Source: an uncultured Lachnospiraceae bacterium (GTDB lineage: Bacteria > Bacillota > Clostridia > Lachnospirales > Lachnospiraceae). From it: DNA of 64,000 bases. The notes beneath the pieces were generated by a model. It made no database searches and was not told the origin of the DNA. It worked only from the letters and a program-made list of their open reading frames with translations. This document shows, piece after piece, positions 17,601 to 25,807 of this stretch. Position 1 is the stretch's first letter. Each line of letters opens with the position of its first letter. The stretch covers positions 34,560 to 98,559 of the forward strand of contig CAJOID010000013.1 of assembly GCA_905234595.1 (NCBI GenBank), read 5' to 3'. Made by a program: the position numbers and the translations under genes.

Positions 17601-18215
17601 AACGGTGACTTCCTCGTTGCCCCTATACTGACACTTAATCTGGGAGCAAATAACGCAGGTCTCTATGCGAATCTGTTCTACTATAACGAGCCGGATAACG
17701 CGCTTGAGTATGTGACCGCAGACCAGATATCCGAAGACGGTACGGCTTCTCTGACATTCACACATGCATCGGATTATGTGATCATAGTGGATAAAGAGAT
17801 CCTGGCCAATACCGCTGTACATCTTGATAAGCCTGCTGAGAAAGATACTGCCGAAAAGGCTGACAATCCCATCAGCAATATCGCAGATCCCAACAGCATG
17901 CAGGCATATGTACAGACTCAGTCGATGGAAGAGAACAAAACACCAAAGAGTGCGGCTGTAGCCCGCAGGATCGTTGCACCTGAAGCAAAAGCGGGATTAC
18001 GTGTATTCTGGATACTTCTGATCCTGATAGCGGCTCTGGTGGGTGTAAATACATATCTCTTCATGAACCGTGAAGAACTCAAGGCCACTGCATCCAGCAG
18101 GGCGTCGAAGAAGGCTCTGTCAAGGAGTTCCAGTAAAGCCGCAGCAGCCAACGGACAGAAGAACTTAAAGAAGATACAGAAGGCAAATAATAAGAAGTTC
18201 AAGAAGTATCTGTAA
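14655..18215 (+). CDS. Large surface protein: B-repeat, Ig-like and MBG/YDG repeats, Ser/Thr linker, C-terminal membrane anchor
   Basis: About 1186 residues from ATG 14655 (AGGA 10 nt upstream; GTG 14646 is also in frame). Order: basic N-terminus; a membrane or signal helix (LPIIFVIAMLAVLAIGGW); a Listeria-Bacteroides type B-repeat ending TLYARWK (~70-160); an Ig-like module (~165-275); several MBG/YDG-type modules with SGITANDRDYSEG, SGITAESKTYDGNKNA and VYTGKAIKPTDITVT (~275-790); a Ser/Thr/Gly linker (~798-871); a C-terminal globular domain; a second helix (VFWILLILIAALVGVNTYLF) and a Lys/Arg-rich tail. No LPXTG motif, so it is held by membrane helices rather than sortase. Adhesin-like role inferred. 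Base usage in ~14860-16480 is visibly more AT-rich than in the flanks. Confidence 0.8.
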   Translation: MMNNDMSTSTRRKVNKEWGIEEERYSRTAPGFTKRKLRKRDTLPIIFVIAMLAVLAIGGWRSSAKAGAPIAVLFDANGGYWISDDAMGSHLESLEVFSTDTIEEGEDAGKATVNYPEVPLRPGFEFVGWYRESGTTNPFNDSFIMAETTLYARWKALDIVVPDPLVEGTDISSLHYGDTDGVLSVEFDEADYHTYLYRWECTTDDPDSVSPSWSDAAGSITGSEYAVPTTSVSTIYYRCKVTASWDGSTGNNTTAVVRYSNAIAVTVSKRVITVSGITANDRDYSEGDISATLNYEKVIFDEALNSDLNSLTLVGVGEFSDDAIGSNKTVTISDLELTSCLDKYILDANNSQHTTTATIRGGTVSPTLSVNKTKVCTYNGSSIIPEYTVTLNGQTFPASNYTVTCTNNVNAGTATITVSKATGSLYDFTNIVDTYTIAKAPATIASVTLGPSLTYNKTEQTQTVTKVSVGNVDLDSSKWEIRGTTNKATDAGNHNLVIDISGDANVEDGSVTKIFTIAPKEVTVSGITAESKTYDGNKNAVLNYSGASFNGKLDGDTLTVAEAKGEFTSKNAGSGISVTISDIRLGGTSAANYKVSSSSQSSTTATINKAEANPSVSVSGTYVYTGKAIKPTDITVTVSGEALEKTDYSISGYDDNINAGTATVYVSSKSTGNYSFSSVGGTFTIGKATSLSPSPKTTLTLKKTATATTVGDIAVSSLGVNASKWAWKASDAGKSLGSDTADTSGTGSVSSSTATQPVTVTATLEYIGDDAANYVDSIRNVTVTITKEGGSTATKSTTGTKSTTGTSTRSSSSSTGTRTGTTSSRTSGSSTGTSSRTSSSSGSTSSRTGSSSRTSSGSASGSGSAASAEAKPPFIEGAPDISGWEAILTHIAGTALGDSIPVYMNGSSVVPADVLNSFKDRNVTLVLDMGNSIKWNINGACISQDISDDIDFSITTNMKTIPSDLIDLVSTTDYKMQLHLEHNGDFLVAPILTLNLGANNAGLYANLFYYNEPDNALEYVTADQISEDGTASLTFTHASDYVIIVDKEILANTAVHLDKPAEKDTAEKADNPISNIADPNSMQAYVQTQSMEENKTPKSAAVARRIVAPEAKAGLRVFWILLILIAALVGVNTYLFMNREELKATASSRASKKALSRSSSKAAAANGQKNLKKIQKANNKKFKKYL

Positions 18216-18244
18216 TTAATCTTAATACGGAGGTATATCAAAAA

Positions 18245-18460
18245 ATGGCAGATGTAAAGGAAATGATCGACAAGGTAGTGGATAAGGCTAAGAATGATCC
18301 GAAATTCATGGATGAACTTAAGAAGGATCCCGAGAAAGCAATTGAATCCGTTGTAGGGATGGATATTCCCGACGGAATGGTAGACAAGGTTATGGCTGCC
18401 GTTAAGAGTAAGGACACCCTTGATAAAGTGGGAAATGTCCTGAATATGCTCAAGAAATAA
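18245..18460 (+). CDS. Small acidic helical protein with Nif11/NHLP-leader-like segment
   Basis: 71 residues, Lys/Asp rich and helical. The segment ELKKDPEKAIESVVGMDIPD resembles the leader consensus of nitrile-hydratase-like/Nif11 peptides (DPxxALxxxxGxxxPxG), but there is no cysteine-rich or Gly-Gly core after it and no maturase nearby, so a RiPP precursor role is not supported. AACGGAGGTATAT lies upstream of ATG 18245. It follows the surface protein by 29 nt and may be co-transcribed. Confidence 0.65.
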   Translation: MADVKEMIDKVVDKAKNDPKFMDELKKDPEKAIESVVGMDIPDGMVDKVMAAVKSKDTLDKVGNVLNMLKK

Positions 18461-18478
18461 TAAACGTACCCTTTATCT

Positions 18479-21094
18479 TCAGTCGGGTTCAAACTCGAGG
18501 ATCTCTTCATCAGAATCCGATGTATCTTCGCCGTTCTTATCGTATTCTTTCTTAAGAGTATCGACTACGGCGCTGTAGAGATCCAACATGGAATCATGTT
18601 CTTTATCAATGGCCGCGGTGTCTCCGACATCAGCGGCCTTTTCCATACGTCTGGCTGTCTCTGAGAGTTCCATTGCGCCTATCATCTTGGAAGAACTCTT
18701 GAGAGCATGAGCTGTTATCGCATAGTTTTTCCAGTCACCGGTGCTTCGGCTTTCATTAAGAACGAAAGTCTTACGATCGGAATCATTGATATATTCGTCC
18801 ACAAGTTCTTTGTACAACGACTCGTCACCGCCGCAGAAAGACATGGCTTCAGACTTGTCAATATACGGAGAATTACTGTCATAAGCCACCGATACGACCG
18901 GAGCGACCGCCTCGAATTCCTTATGGACTTTTTCCGACGGCAGATATTTGAGCAGAAGCCTTTCGAGGTTGTGTGAATCGATAGGCTTGGAAAGATAATC
19001 GTCAAAGCCTTCAGCCAGGTATTTATCCTTTGCACCGGTTACGGCATCAGCCGTCAGGCATATAAAGGGCGTATTCTTATTCTGACTTCCCGCATCCTCT
19101 TTGATCCGGTTCATCGCTGTGATACCGTCCATTTCGGGCATACGCTGGTCCATGAGTATTAGATCATAGCAGTTCGATCTGCACAGTTCGATCGATTCGG
19201 CGCCGCTTTCGGCAGTATCTATCAGGATTCCGGTATTCTTGAGCAGCCCTTTGGCGACCACGAGGTTCATGATCGTATCATCAACGATAAGTATATGCGC
19301 ATCCGGAGCGTGGAAGGCTTCTTTACGGGCTTTCTGTGCTTTGATCATCTGCTCGAACTTTTCACGGAAATCGCCTATAGGTTCGTCGACAGTGACTTTT
19401 TGAGGTAATGTGATCGTAAAGAGGGATCCCTTGCCGTATTCACTCTGGACCTCTATATGTCCGTTCATCATACTCAGCAGGCTCTGTGTTATGGCAAGTC
19501 CCAGACCGGTACCTTCGATGGTGCTGTTCTGGTTTAGGTTTACACGTTCGAATTTGCCGAAAAGTTTATCGATGTCTTCTTCTTTAATACCGATACCGGT
19601 ATCCTTTACACCGACTATCAGGTCTATGTAACGGTCGCCGTTATCAGAAGTGACAGTCCCGGCGGATGAACGGACGGAGAGTGTGATACTGCCTTCGTGA
19701 GTGTATTTGACGGCATTATTGAGTATGTTGGTTATGACCTGGCGTACACGCAGCTCATCGCCATACAGGACGTCGGGAACCGTATCATCCACATCCACAT
19801 GGAAATCCAGGCCTTTTGATTTGGCTTTGAATGAGATCATGTTGCTTACATCATTAAGGACGGAGCTTAACTGATAATCGGCGTTCACGATCTCCATTTT
19901 GCCGGCTTCGATCTTGGAGAAATCAAGTATATCGTTGATGATAGACAGCAGACTGTTGCCGGCACTTGTGATATTACCGGAGTAGTTGCATATATTGGCG
20001 AAGGTCTTGCGGATATCGCTCCGGTCTTCGGGCAGATCATCCCTGGACTGCAGCGCCTCGCGGAAGATCATCTCATTCATGCCCAGAACGGCATTGATGG
20101 GAGTCCTGATCTCATGGGACATATTTGCGAGAAAGTCGCTTTTGGATGCATTGGAGCGTTCGGCAATAGCTTTAGCTGTCTTGAATTCTTCACTCTCGGC
20201 GGATTTACGCTCGAGACTCACTACGAGGATAATGGTCAGAGAGAAGGAGACGATGACTATTGATACGACGAAAAGCATTACTGCTATAACGCTGTAGGGA
20301 TCTGTTTCCCCTGTCCCGTTGATGCCGGCTGCCAGTGTATTTCTCATCCACAGAGCGACCAGATAACCTCCTATACAGCATATGGCCACAAAGGTGATGT
20401 AGAGCGGACGAAATGCCTTATGGATCTGCCCCGAACCGCTGAATCCGTTGTATATACCGAGTTTTCGATATACGGCGATGATAGAGCAGGGGATCAGTAT
20501 GAGGCACAGACCCTCGAGTATGGATGCATAATTATAGGGATTGAGAGCTTCCGAAGGCCAGTCAAAACATGACGAGGTCCACATGGTGTATTCGCATACT
20601 ATATACAGAAAAGTCGTATATGCAACATACGGAGGCCGTGCATTGTTTTTTCTGTTATTTATATAATAGAGAATGGAATTAATGCTTAAACATACGCTGA
20701 CAGTACTCAGAATACCCTGCCAGGCATTGTTGAAATATCCGCCATATTGGATGTAGAGCAGGAACTGGGCAATATTGAGCGGAACAGGGATCAGACATAA
20801 AGGATTGAAGTATCCCTTTTCCTCATGATATCTGGTGTGATATATCAGAAAAGGCATTACCAGATATGCACAGTTCCAGCCGAAATATGCCATGATGGAT
20901 GAAACGTTGGGATAATCGATCATCACCAGCATGTATATACACCAATAATAGTTAGAGAGCAGACTGCTTAAGAAAAAGACTATGCCGTATATCCAGGATC
21001 TGCGGGGATGCCTGACATACTGGAAAAGGCAGATCATGATGGCAGTCAGGTTAAGCAACAGGGTCAGAATATTACCTATCTGTTCAAATAACAT
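18479..21094 (-). CDS. Membrane hybrid sensor histidine kinase (7TM-type sensor, HisKA, HATPase, REC, Hpt)
   Basis: 871 residues. Residues 1-~285 carry about eight transmembrane helices, resembling 7TM sensor modules with short loops rather than a large extracellular domain. HisKA: SKSDFLANMSHEIRTP with His327. HATPase_c: N-box NILNNAVKYTHEG, VKDTGIGI, GTGLGLAI. REC: LILMDQRMPEMDG with Asp649. Hpt: AHALKSSSK with His796. All residues for a His-Asp-His relay are present; the final Asp must be on another protein. It is the intact paralogue of the truncated gene at 350-1432. No response regulator is adjacent. Confidence 0.93.
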   Translation of the reverse strand: MLFEQIGNILTLLLNLTAIMICLFQYVRHPRRSWIYGIVFFLSSLLSNYYWCIYMLVMIDYPNVSSIMAYFGWNCAYLVMPFLIYHTRYHEEKGYFNPLCLIPVPLNIAQFLLYIQYGGYFNNAWQGILSTVSVCLSINSILYYINNRKNNARPPYVAYTTFLYIVCEYTMWTSSCFDWPSEALNPYNYASILEGLCLILIPCSIIAVYRKLGIYNGFSGSGQIHKAFRPLYITFVAICCIGGYLVALWMRNTLAAGINGTGETDPYSVIAVMLFVVSIVIVSFSLTIILVVSLERKSAESEEFKTAKAIAERSNASKSDFLANMSHEIRTPINAVLGMNEMIFREALQSRDDLPEDRSDIRKTFANICNYSGNITSAGNSLLSIINDILDFSKIEAGKMEIVNADYQLSSVLNDVSNMISFKAKSKGLDFHVDVDDTVPDVLYGDELRVRQVITNILNNAVKYTHEGSITLSVRSSAGTVTSDNGDRYIDLIVGVKDTGIGIKEEDIDKLFGKFERVNLNQNSTIEGTGLGLAITQSLLSMMNGHIEVQSEYGKGSLFTITLPQKVTVDEPIGDFREKFEQMIKAQKARKEAFHAPDAHILIVDDTIMNLVVAKGLLKNTGILIDTAESGAESIELCRSNCYDLILMDQRMPEMDGITAMNRIKEDAGSQNKNTPFICLTADAVTGAKDKYLAEGFDDYLSKPIDSHNLERLLLKYLPSEKVHKEFEAVAPVVSVAYDSNSPYIDKSEAMSFCGGDESLYKELVDEYINDSDRKTFVLNESRSTGDWKNYAITAHALKSSSKMIGAMELSETARRMEKAADVGDTAAIDKEHDSMLDLYSAVVDTLKKEYDKNGEDTSDSDEEILEFEPD

Positions 21095-21188
21095 ATTATT
21101 TTCTCCGAATACTTCGTTATAATGGGTACACCGGATGTATTTATGATTTAAGCACTTATTATTTTAGCAAAAAGAAGGAAGCAATAAT

Positions 21189-21208
21189 ATAAAATATTGA
21201 TATTTTAT
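21189..21208. repeat. AT-rich palindrome between divergent genes
   Basis: ATAAAATAT, 2-nt loop, ATATTTTAT: perfect 9-bp arms between the kinase start and the rpmB promoter. Could be an operator; no known factor matched. Confidence 0.4.
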
Positions 21209-21219
21209 CAAATTATTCC

Positions 21220-21248
21220 TTGCATTCTTATAGTAAGTCTGATAACAT
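21220..21248 (+). promoter_or_regulatory. Promoter of rpmB
   Basis: TTGCAT (21220-21225), 17 bp, TAACAT (21243-21248). Confidence 0.6.
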
Positions 21249-21303
21249 ATCAATGTTGTGTTGCAAATAGATACCTATAGAAGACAGTAAAGGAGGTGTC
21301 ACC

Positions 21304-21489
21304 ATGGCAAAATGTGATATATGCGGCAAGGGCGCTCATTTTGGTAACAACGTCAGCCATTCTCATAGAAGATCCAACAGAATCTGGAATTCCAACGTTC
21401 AGAAGGTTAAATGCAAGGTGAACGGCGGAGCCAAGAGAATGCACGTATGTACAACATGCCTTAAGTCAGGTCTTGTTGAGCGTGCATAA
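21304..21489 (+). CDS. rpmB: 50S ribosomal protein L28, zinc-binding form
   Basis: 61 residues, the short Gram-positive form. Start MAKCDICGKGAHFGNNVSHSH; Cys pairs CDIC and CTTC make the zinc-ribbon version. AAAGGAGGTGTC precedes ATG 21304. Single-gene unit with its own promoter and terminator, upstream of the asp23-fakA pair, an order common in Firmicutes. Confidence 0.96.
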   Translation: MAKCDICGKGAHFGNNVSHSHRRSNRIWNSNVQKVKCKVNGGAKRMHVCTTCLKSGLVERA

Positions 21490-21515
21490 TATCTGAATAA
21501 TGCATTGTATCAGGG

Positions 21516-21552
21516 ACAGGAGACAGATAAAGTCTCCTGTTTTCTTTTTTTG
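21516..21552 (+). terminator. Terminator after rpmB
   Basis: ACAGGAGAC (21516-21524) / GTCTCCTGT (21532-21540) and a TTTCTTTTTTT tail. Confidence 0.85.
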
Positions 21553-21636
21553 TAGATTTTTATATTATAGAATGGTAGAATGAAAATAACTTTGATATTA
21601 AAAGTATTTTGATAATAATGGAAAGGACTGGTACGT

Positions 21637-21999
21637 ATGAAGAAATCTTCAATGGATACACATCTGGGCAATATAGAGATCCAGAATGATGTAATAGGAC
21701 AGTATGCAGGTGCCGTGGCTACCGAGTGTTTCGGTGTAGTGGGCATGGCCGGTATCAATGTCAGAGACGGTCTGGTCAAGATGCTCAAGATGGATAACCT
21801 GAATCGCGGTGTCGGCGTGTCATTGAACAACAACAAGCTCACATTGGATCTTCATATCATTGTGGCATATGGCGTGAGTATCATGGCGGTTGCCGAGAAC
21901 CTGATCGATGAGATCAAGTATAAGGTTGAAGAATTCGTAGGTGTTGAAGTAGAGAAAGTTAACGTGTTCGTAGAGGGCGTTAAAGTCATCGACGACTGA
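21637..21999 (+). CDS. Asp23/Gls24 family protein (YloU)
   Basis: 120 residues with the family start GNIEIQNDVIGQYAGAVATECFGVVGMAG and the conserved DLHIIVAYGVSI. YloU-type proteins are small cytoplasmic or membrane-associated envelope-stress proteins; their gene regularly precedes yloV/fakA, as here (12 nt gap). AATGGAAAGGACTGG lies upstream of the start. Confidence 0.9.
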   Translation: MKKSSMDTHLGNIEIQNDVIGQYAGAVATECFGVVGMAGINVRDGLVKMLKMDNLNRGVGVSLNNNKLTLDLHIIVAYGVSIMAVAENLIDEIKYKVEEFVGVEVEKVNVFVEGVKVIDD

Positions 22000-22011
22000 G
22001 GAGGATAAGAG

Positions 22012-23745
22012 GTGAGTGATACATCACTTGACGCAAAACAGCTTGCGGCGATGTTTGTTGCCGGCGCAAGACGTCTGGAGTCACAAAAAGAGATAATCAA
22101 CGAATTGAATGTATTCCCTGTACCCGACGGCGATACGGGTACGAACATGACATTGACCATAGTATCTGCAGCTGATGAGGTTTCATCCCTGTATTCGACC
22201 GGTGATATCTCCATGGAGACGCTGTGTAAGGCCATTTCTTCCGGTTCACTGCGCGGAGCCAGAGGTAATTCGGGAGTTATCCTGTCACAGTTGTTCAGGG
22301 GATTCACCAAGGTGGTAAAGAAGATCGATGGAGATATAGATCCCCAGCTTCTGGCTGAAGCATGCGACAAAGCCGTAGAGACGGCTTATAAAGCTGTTAT
22401 GAAGCCGAAGGAAGGTACCATACTGACCGTATCCAAGGCTGTCTCCGATAAGGTCTCGGAAATGGTTGATTCCGGCGAGACCGATATGAAGACCATCATA
22501 TCCAAAGCCATCGAAGCCGGTGATGAAATGCTTAAGCGTACTCCGGAGATGCTTCCAGTACTTAAGCAGGCAGGAGTGGTCGATTCCGGCGGACAGGGAC
22601 TCATGGAAGTCCTTCACGGCGGATATGATGCATATCTGGGCAAGGAAGTGGACTTCAGCCCTATAGTATCGGGTGCTCCCAAGGAAAAGAAAGAGTCTGC
22701 GCCCGTACTCAAGGAGGCTCCCAAACTCAAATATCTGTATTGTACGGAATACATCATCCGTCTCAAAAAGGATTTCGTATTCAATGTAAAGCTTGAACTG
22801 GATTATAAGACATATCTCGAGTCCATAGGTGACTCTATAGTGGTCGTTACTGATGATGATCTGGTGAAGGTTCACGTTCATACCAATGATCCCGGTATGG
22901 CCCTTCAGAGAGCTCTTAAGTATGGTCAGCTGGATAAGGTCAAAGTAGAGAATCTTCTCCTCGAAGAGGAAGGCAAGATTGCCAGAGCTCATGCACATAT
23001 CGAAGAAGAGATGGCACAGCAGCTTGCCGGAGAGCATGAGAATGCGGATACCTCCGCGCCTGCACCTGCAGCTGATGAACCCCGCAAGGATATCGGTTTC
23101 ATAGCAGTATCGGTCGGCGAAGGGATCAATGAGATATTCTCAAGCCTGGGTGTGGATATGATAATAGCCGGCGGACAGACCATGAATCCTTCTACGGAGG
23201 ATATGCTCAATGCCATAGACAAGATCAATGCCGATCATATCTTCATACTTCCGAATAATAAGAACATCGTGCTCGCAGCTCAGCAGGCGGCACATATGAC
23301 CGAAGACAAGGATATAATCGTGATCCCGACCAAATCCGTACCTCAGGGTATCGCTGCCATGGTATCATTCATGCCCGATACTTCGGCTGAGGAAAACACC
23401 AGGATCATGACCGACCAGATGGAAGCGGTCAAGACAGGACAGGTCACCTATGCGGTAAGGGATACTGTTATCGATGATAAGGAAATCAAAGAGAACGATT
23501 TCATGGGCATAGGTGATTCGGGCATCCTGTCCGTGGGAACCGATAAGACTCAGGTCACGATAGATATGGTCGCAGCCATGATCGATGATACATCAGAGCT
23601 TATCAGCGTATATTACGGAGAAGATGTTGACGAGGATACGGCCGGTAAACTGGCAGAAGAACTGACATCCAGATTCACGGGTCAGGATGTTGAATTACAG
23701 TTCGGCGGACAGCCGGTATATTCCTACATCATTTCTGTTGAGTGA
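22012..23745 (+). CDS. fakA: DAK2-domain kinase, fatty-acid kinase FakA/YloV
   Basis: 577 residues with three parts: N-terminal DAK2-type kinase domain (residues ~5-200) with the metal/ATP motif PVPDGDTGTNM (37-46) and SLRGARGNSGVILSQ; a middle domain; and a C-terminal DegV-like region. FakA phosphorylates fatty acids presented by FakB (DegV) proteins for entry into phospholipid synthesis. A DegV gene lies 2 kb downstream. Start is GTG 22012 behind GAGGAGGATAAGAG. The length fits the YloV family. Confidence 0.88.
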   Translation: MSDTSLDAKQLAAMFVAGARRLESQKEIINELNVFPVPDGDTGTNMTLTIVSAADEVSSLYSTGDISMETLCKAISSGSLRGARGNSGVILSQLFRGFTKVVKKIDGDIDPQLLAEACDKAVETAYKAVMKPKEGTILTVSKAVSDKVSEMVDSGETDMKTIISKAIEAGDEMLKRTPEMLPVLKQAGVVDSGGQGLMEVLHGGYDAYLGKEVDFSPIVSGAPKEKKESAPVLKEAPKLKYLYCTEYIIRLKKDFVFNVKLELDYKTYLESIGDSIVVVTDDDLVKVHVHTNDPGMALQRALKYGQLDKVKVENLLLEEEGKIARAHAHIEEEMAQQLAGEHENADTSAPAPAADEPRKDIGFIAVSVGEGINEIFSSLGVDMIIAGGQTMNPSTEDMLNAIDKINADHIFILPNNKNIVLAAQQAAHMTEDKDIIVIPTKSVPQGIAAMVSFMPDTSAEENTRIMTDQMEAVKTGQVTYAVRDTVIDDKEIKENDFMGIGDSGILSVGTDKTQVTIDMVAAMIDDTSELISVYYGEDVDEDTAGKLAEELTSRFTGQDVELQFGGQPVYSYIISVE

Positions 23746-23766
23746 CCGGGTAAGATTCATACACAT

Positions 23767-25737
23767 ATGAACATAACGTCAATTAAGGGCATCGGTGATA
23801 AAACTGCTGCCCTTTTTGAAAAACTGGATATAAGAGATACGGCTGATCTGCTCAGGTTTTTCCCTTCCGAATATGATCTGTTCGGGCCTGTGACCACTAT
23901 CGATCAGCTCAAATGCGGAGAAGTGGCTGCTGTTGAAGTGGTGATCATAAGCGCTCCGGTAGTAAGACATATCCGCCATCTGTCAATATTGTCATTTAAT
24001 GTGAGCGACGGACACGGAGAAATGAATATCATATATTTTAATGCTCCGTATCTGCGTAATTCAATCAAAAAAGGAGAAAGATGCATATTCCGCGGTAAAG
24101 TGATGATGCGCGGTAACCGTTTCTCCTTCAATAATCCCCGGAAATACAAAACTGAAGAATACGATAAGCTGGCAGGCACGAAACAGCCCATATATCATAC
24201 GACCAAAGGATTAAGCTCATCCGCCATACAGAAATCAGTAAGAAAGGCATATGAAGCTGAACTGTATATAGGTGTGAACACTCCGGGATCGCCCCTGTAT
24301 GATACGCTGCCTGAAGAGATAATAACTAAACGTGATCTGATGCCGTATTACGAAGCAATATCGAACATACATATGCCGGTGGACGATGAGCATCTGATCA
24401 GAGCCAGGAACCGACTCGCATATCAGGAATTCTATGAGTATATTCTGCGTATGTCCAGACTGGGAACGTACAGCAGGCCCAATTCTTATCCCATGATAGA
24501 AGTGGCGGATACGCTCAGGCTTACTGAGGCGCTTCCGTACAGACTGACCGAAGACCAGACTGCGGTCTGGGCAGATGTAAGGCGTGATCTGTCATCTGAT
24601 AAGAGGATGGTCAGGTTATTGCAGGGAGATGTAGGTTCAGGCAAGACCGTAGTTGCCGTATTAAGCCTGTTGATGTGCGTGTGTAACGGATATCAGGGAG
24701 CATTCATGGCTCCTACCGAGGTGCTTGCCGCACAGCATTACGATACGATAGTACGGTTAAGCGATGACTACGGACTCCCGTTTAAACCTGTACTTCTCAC
24801 CGGACAGGTAAAGGGAAAGGCAAGAAATCTGATCCTTGAAGAGATCCGGAGCGGAGAGGCCAATCTGATCATTGGCACACATGCGCTTTTTCAGGAGAAA
24901 GTTGAGTATTGTAAGCTGGCTCTGGTTGTTACCGATGAGCAGCACAGATTCGGTGTCCTGCAGAGAGAGGCCCTGGCCCAAAAAGGCGGTGAACCGGCTG
25001 TGCTCATTATGTCAGCCACTCCGATACCGAGAACACTGGCCATGATCCTGTATGGTGATCTGGAAGTGAGTACCATACATACCATGCCTGCAGGAAGGCT
25101 GCCTATCCGTAACTGTGTGGTTGATACGACGTACAGGCCTACGGCTTATAAATTCATAACAGAACAGGTAGAGATGGGACACCAGGTTTACATAATATGT
25201 CCTCAGATAGACTCGGGTGAACTTCCGGGCGTAGAGAACGTATCGGATTACAGCAAAGAACTGGAGGCTTCCTTACCCGAGAAGATACGTATCGGTGTAC
25301 TGCATGGTCAGATGTCCGCAACCATGAAGGACAAGGTTATGGGTGAGTTTGCCGCAGGCAATATCGATGTACTGGTATCCACGACTGTTGTTGAAGTAGG
25401 TGTCAATGTTCCCAATGCAACGGTGATGTATGTCGAAAATGCCGAAAGATTCGGTCTCGCACAGCTTCATCAGTTAAGAGGCCGTGTGGGCAGATCGGAT
25501 GTACAGAGTTTCTGCATATTCATGATGAATAACGTTTCGGACAGGGCAAAAGAAAGACTGGATATACTTGTCAGTTCCAATGACGGCTTTGAGATCGCGG
25601 CAGAAGATATGCGGCTTCGCGGCCCCGGAGACATATTTGGTATAAGGCAGAGCGGGGATGTCATATTCAATATCGGCGACATATATCAGGACAGTGAACT
25701 GATCATGTGGGCCAAAGAAGATGCATCGAAGATTTGA
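23767..25737 (+). CDS. recG: ATP-dependent DNA helicase RecG
   Basis: 656 residues, slightly short of the usual ~680. N-terminal wedge/OB domain (residues ~1-230), then SF2 helicase core: Walker A GDVGSGKTVVAV, motif II DEQH (TDEQHRFGVLQR), SATPIPRTLAM, and the RecG hallmarks QLRGRVGRSDVQSFC and LRGPGDIFGIRQSG. It remodels stalled forks and Holliday junctions. Starts 21 nt after fakA, probably co-transcribed. Confidence 0.96.
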   Translation: MNITSIKGIGDKTAALFEKLDIRDTADLLRFFPSEYDLFGPVTTIDQLKCGEVAAVEVVIISAPVVRHIRHLSILSFNVSDGHGEMNIIYFNAPYLRNSIKKGERCIFRGKVMMRGNRFSFNNPRKYKTEEYDKLAGTKQPIYHTTKGLSSSAIQKSVRKAYEAELYIGVNTPGSPLYDTLPEEIITKRDLMPYYEAISNIHMPVDDEHLIRARNRLAYQEFYEYILRMSRLGTYSRPNSYPMIEVADTLRLTEALPYRLTEDQTAVWADVRRDLSSDKRMVRLLQGDVGSGKTVVAVLSLLMCVCNGYQGAFMAPTEVLAAQHYDTIVRLSDDYGLPFKPVLLTGQVKGKARNLILEEIRSGEANLIIGTHALFQEKVEYCKLALVVTDEQHRFGVLQREALAQKGGEPAVLIMSATPIPRTLAMILYGDLEVSTIHTMPAGRLPIRNCVVDTTYRPTAYKFITEQVEMGHQVYIICPQIDSGELPGVENVSDYSKELEASLPEKIRIGVLHGQMSATMKDKVMGEFAAGNIDVLVSTTVVEVGVNVPNATVMYVENAERFGLAQLHQLRGRVGRSDVQSFCIFMMNNVSDRAKERLDILVSSNDGFEIAAEDMRLRGPGDIFGIRQSGDVIFNIGDIYQDSELIMWAKEDASKI

Positions 25738-25766
25738 TTGATTTACCCTCATATTTCAGATACAAT
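25738..25766 (+). promoter_or_regulatory. Promoter of the DegV gene
   Basis: TTGATT (25738-25743), exactly 17 bp, TACAAT (25761-25766), between recG and the DegV gene. Confidence 0.6.
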
Positions 25767-25807
25767 ATTTTAGATGCTTTATACACAAATCATTACTGAG
25801 GAAATAT

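Noticed and set aside
18245..18460. RiPP precursor with biosynthetic cluster
   Set aside because: No core region, maturase, protease or transporter nearby; only the leader-like motif is present.
22285..23037. 250-codon minus-strand frame inside fakA
   Set aside because: Fully inside the fakA coding region, no SD, His/Tyr/Leu-rich shadow composition.
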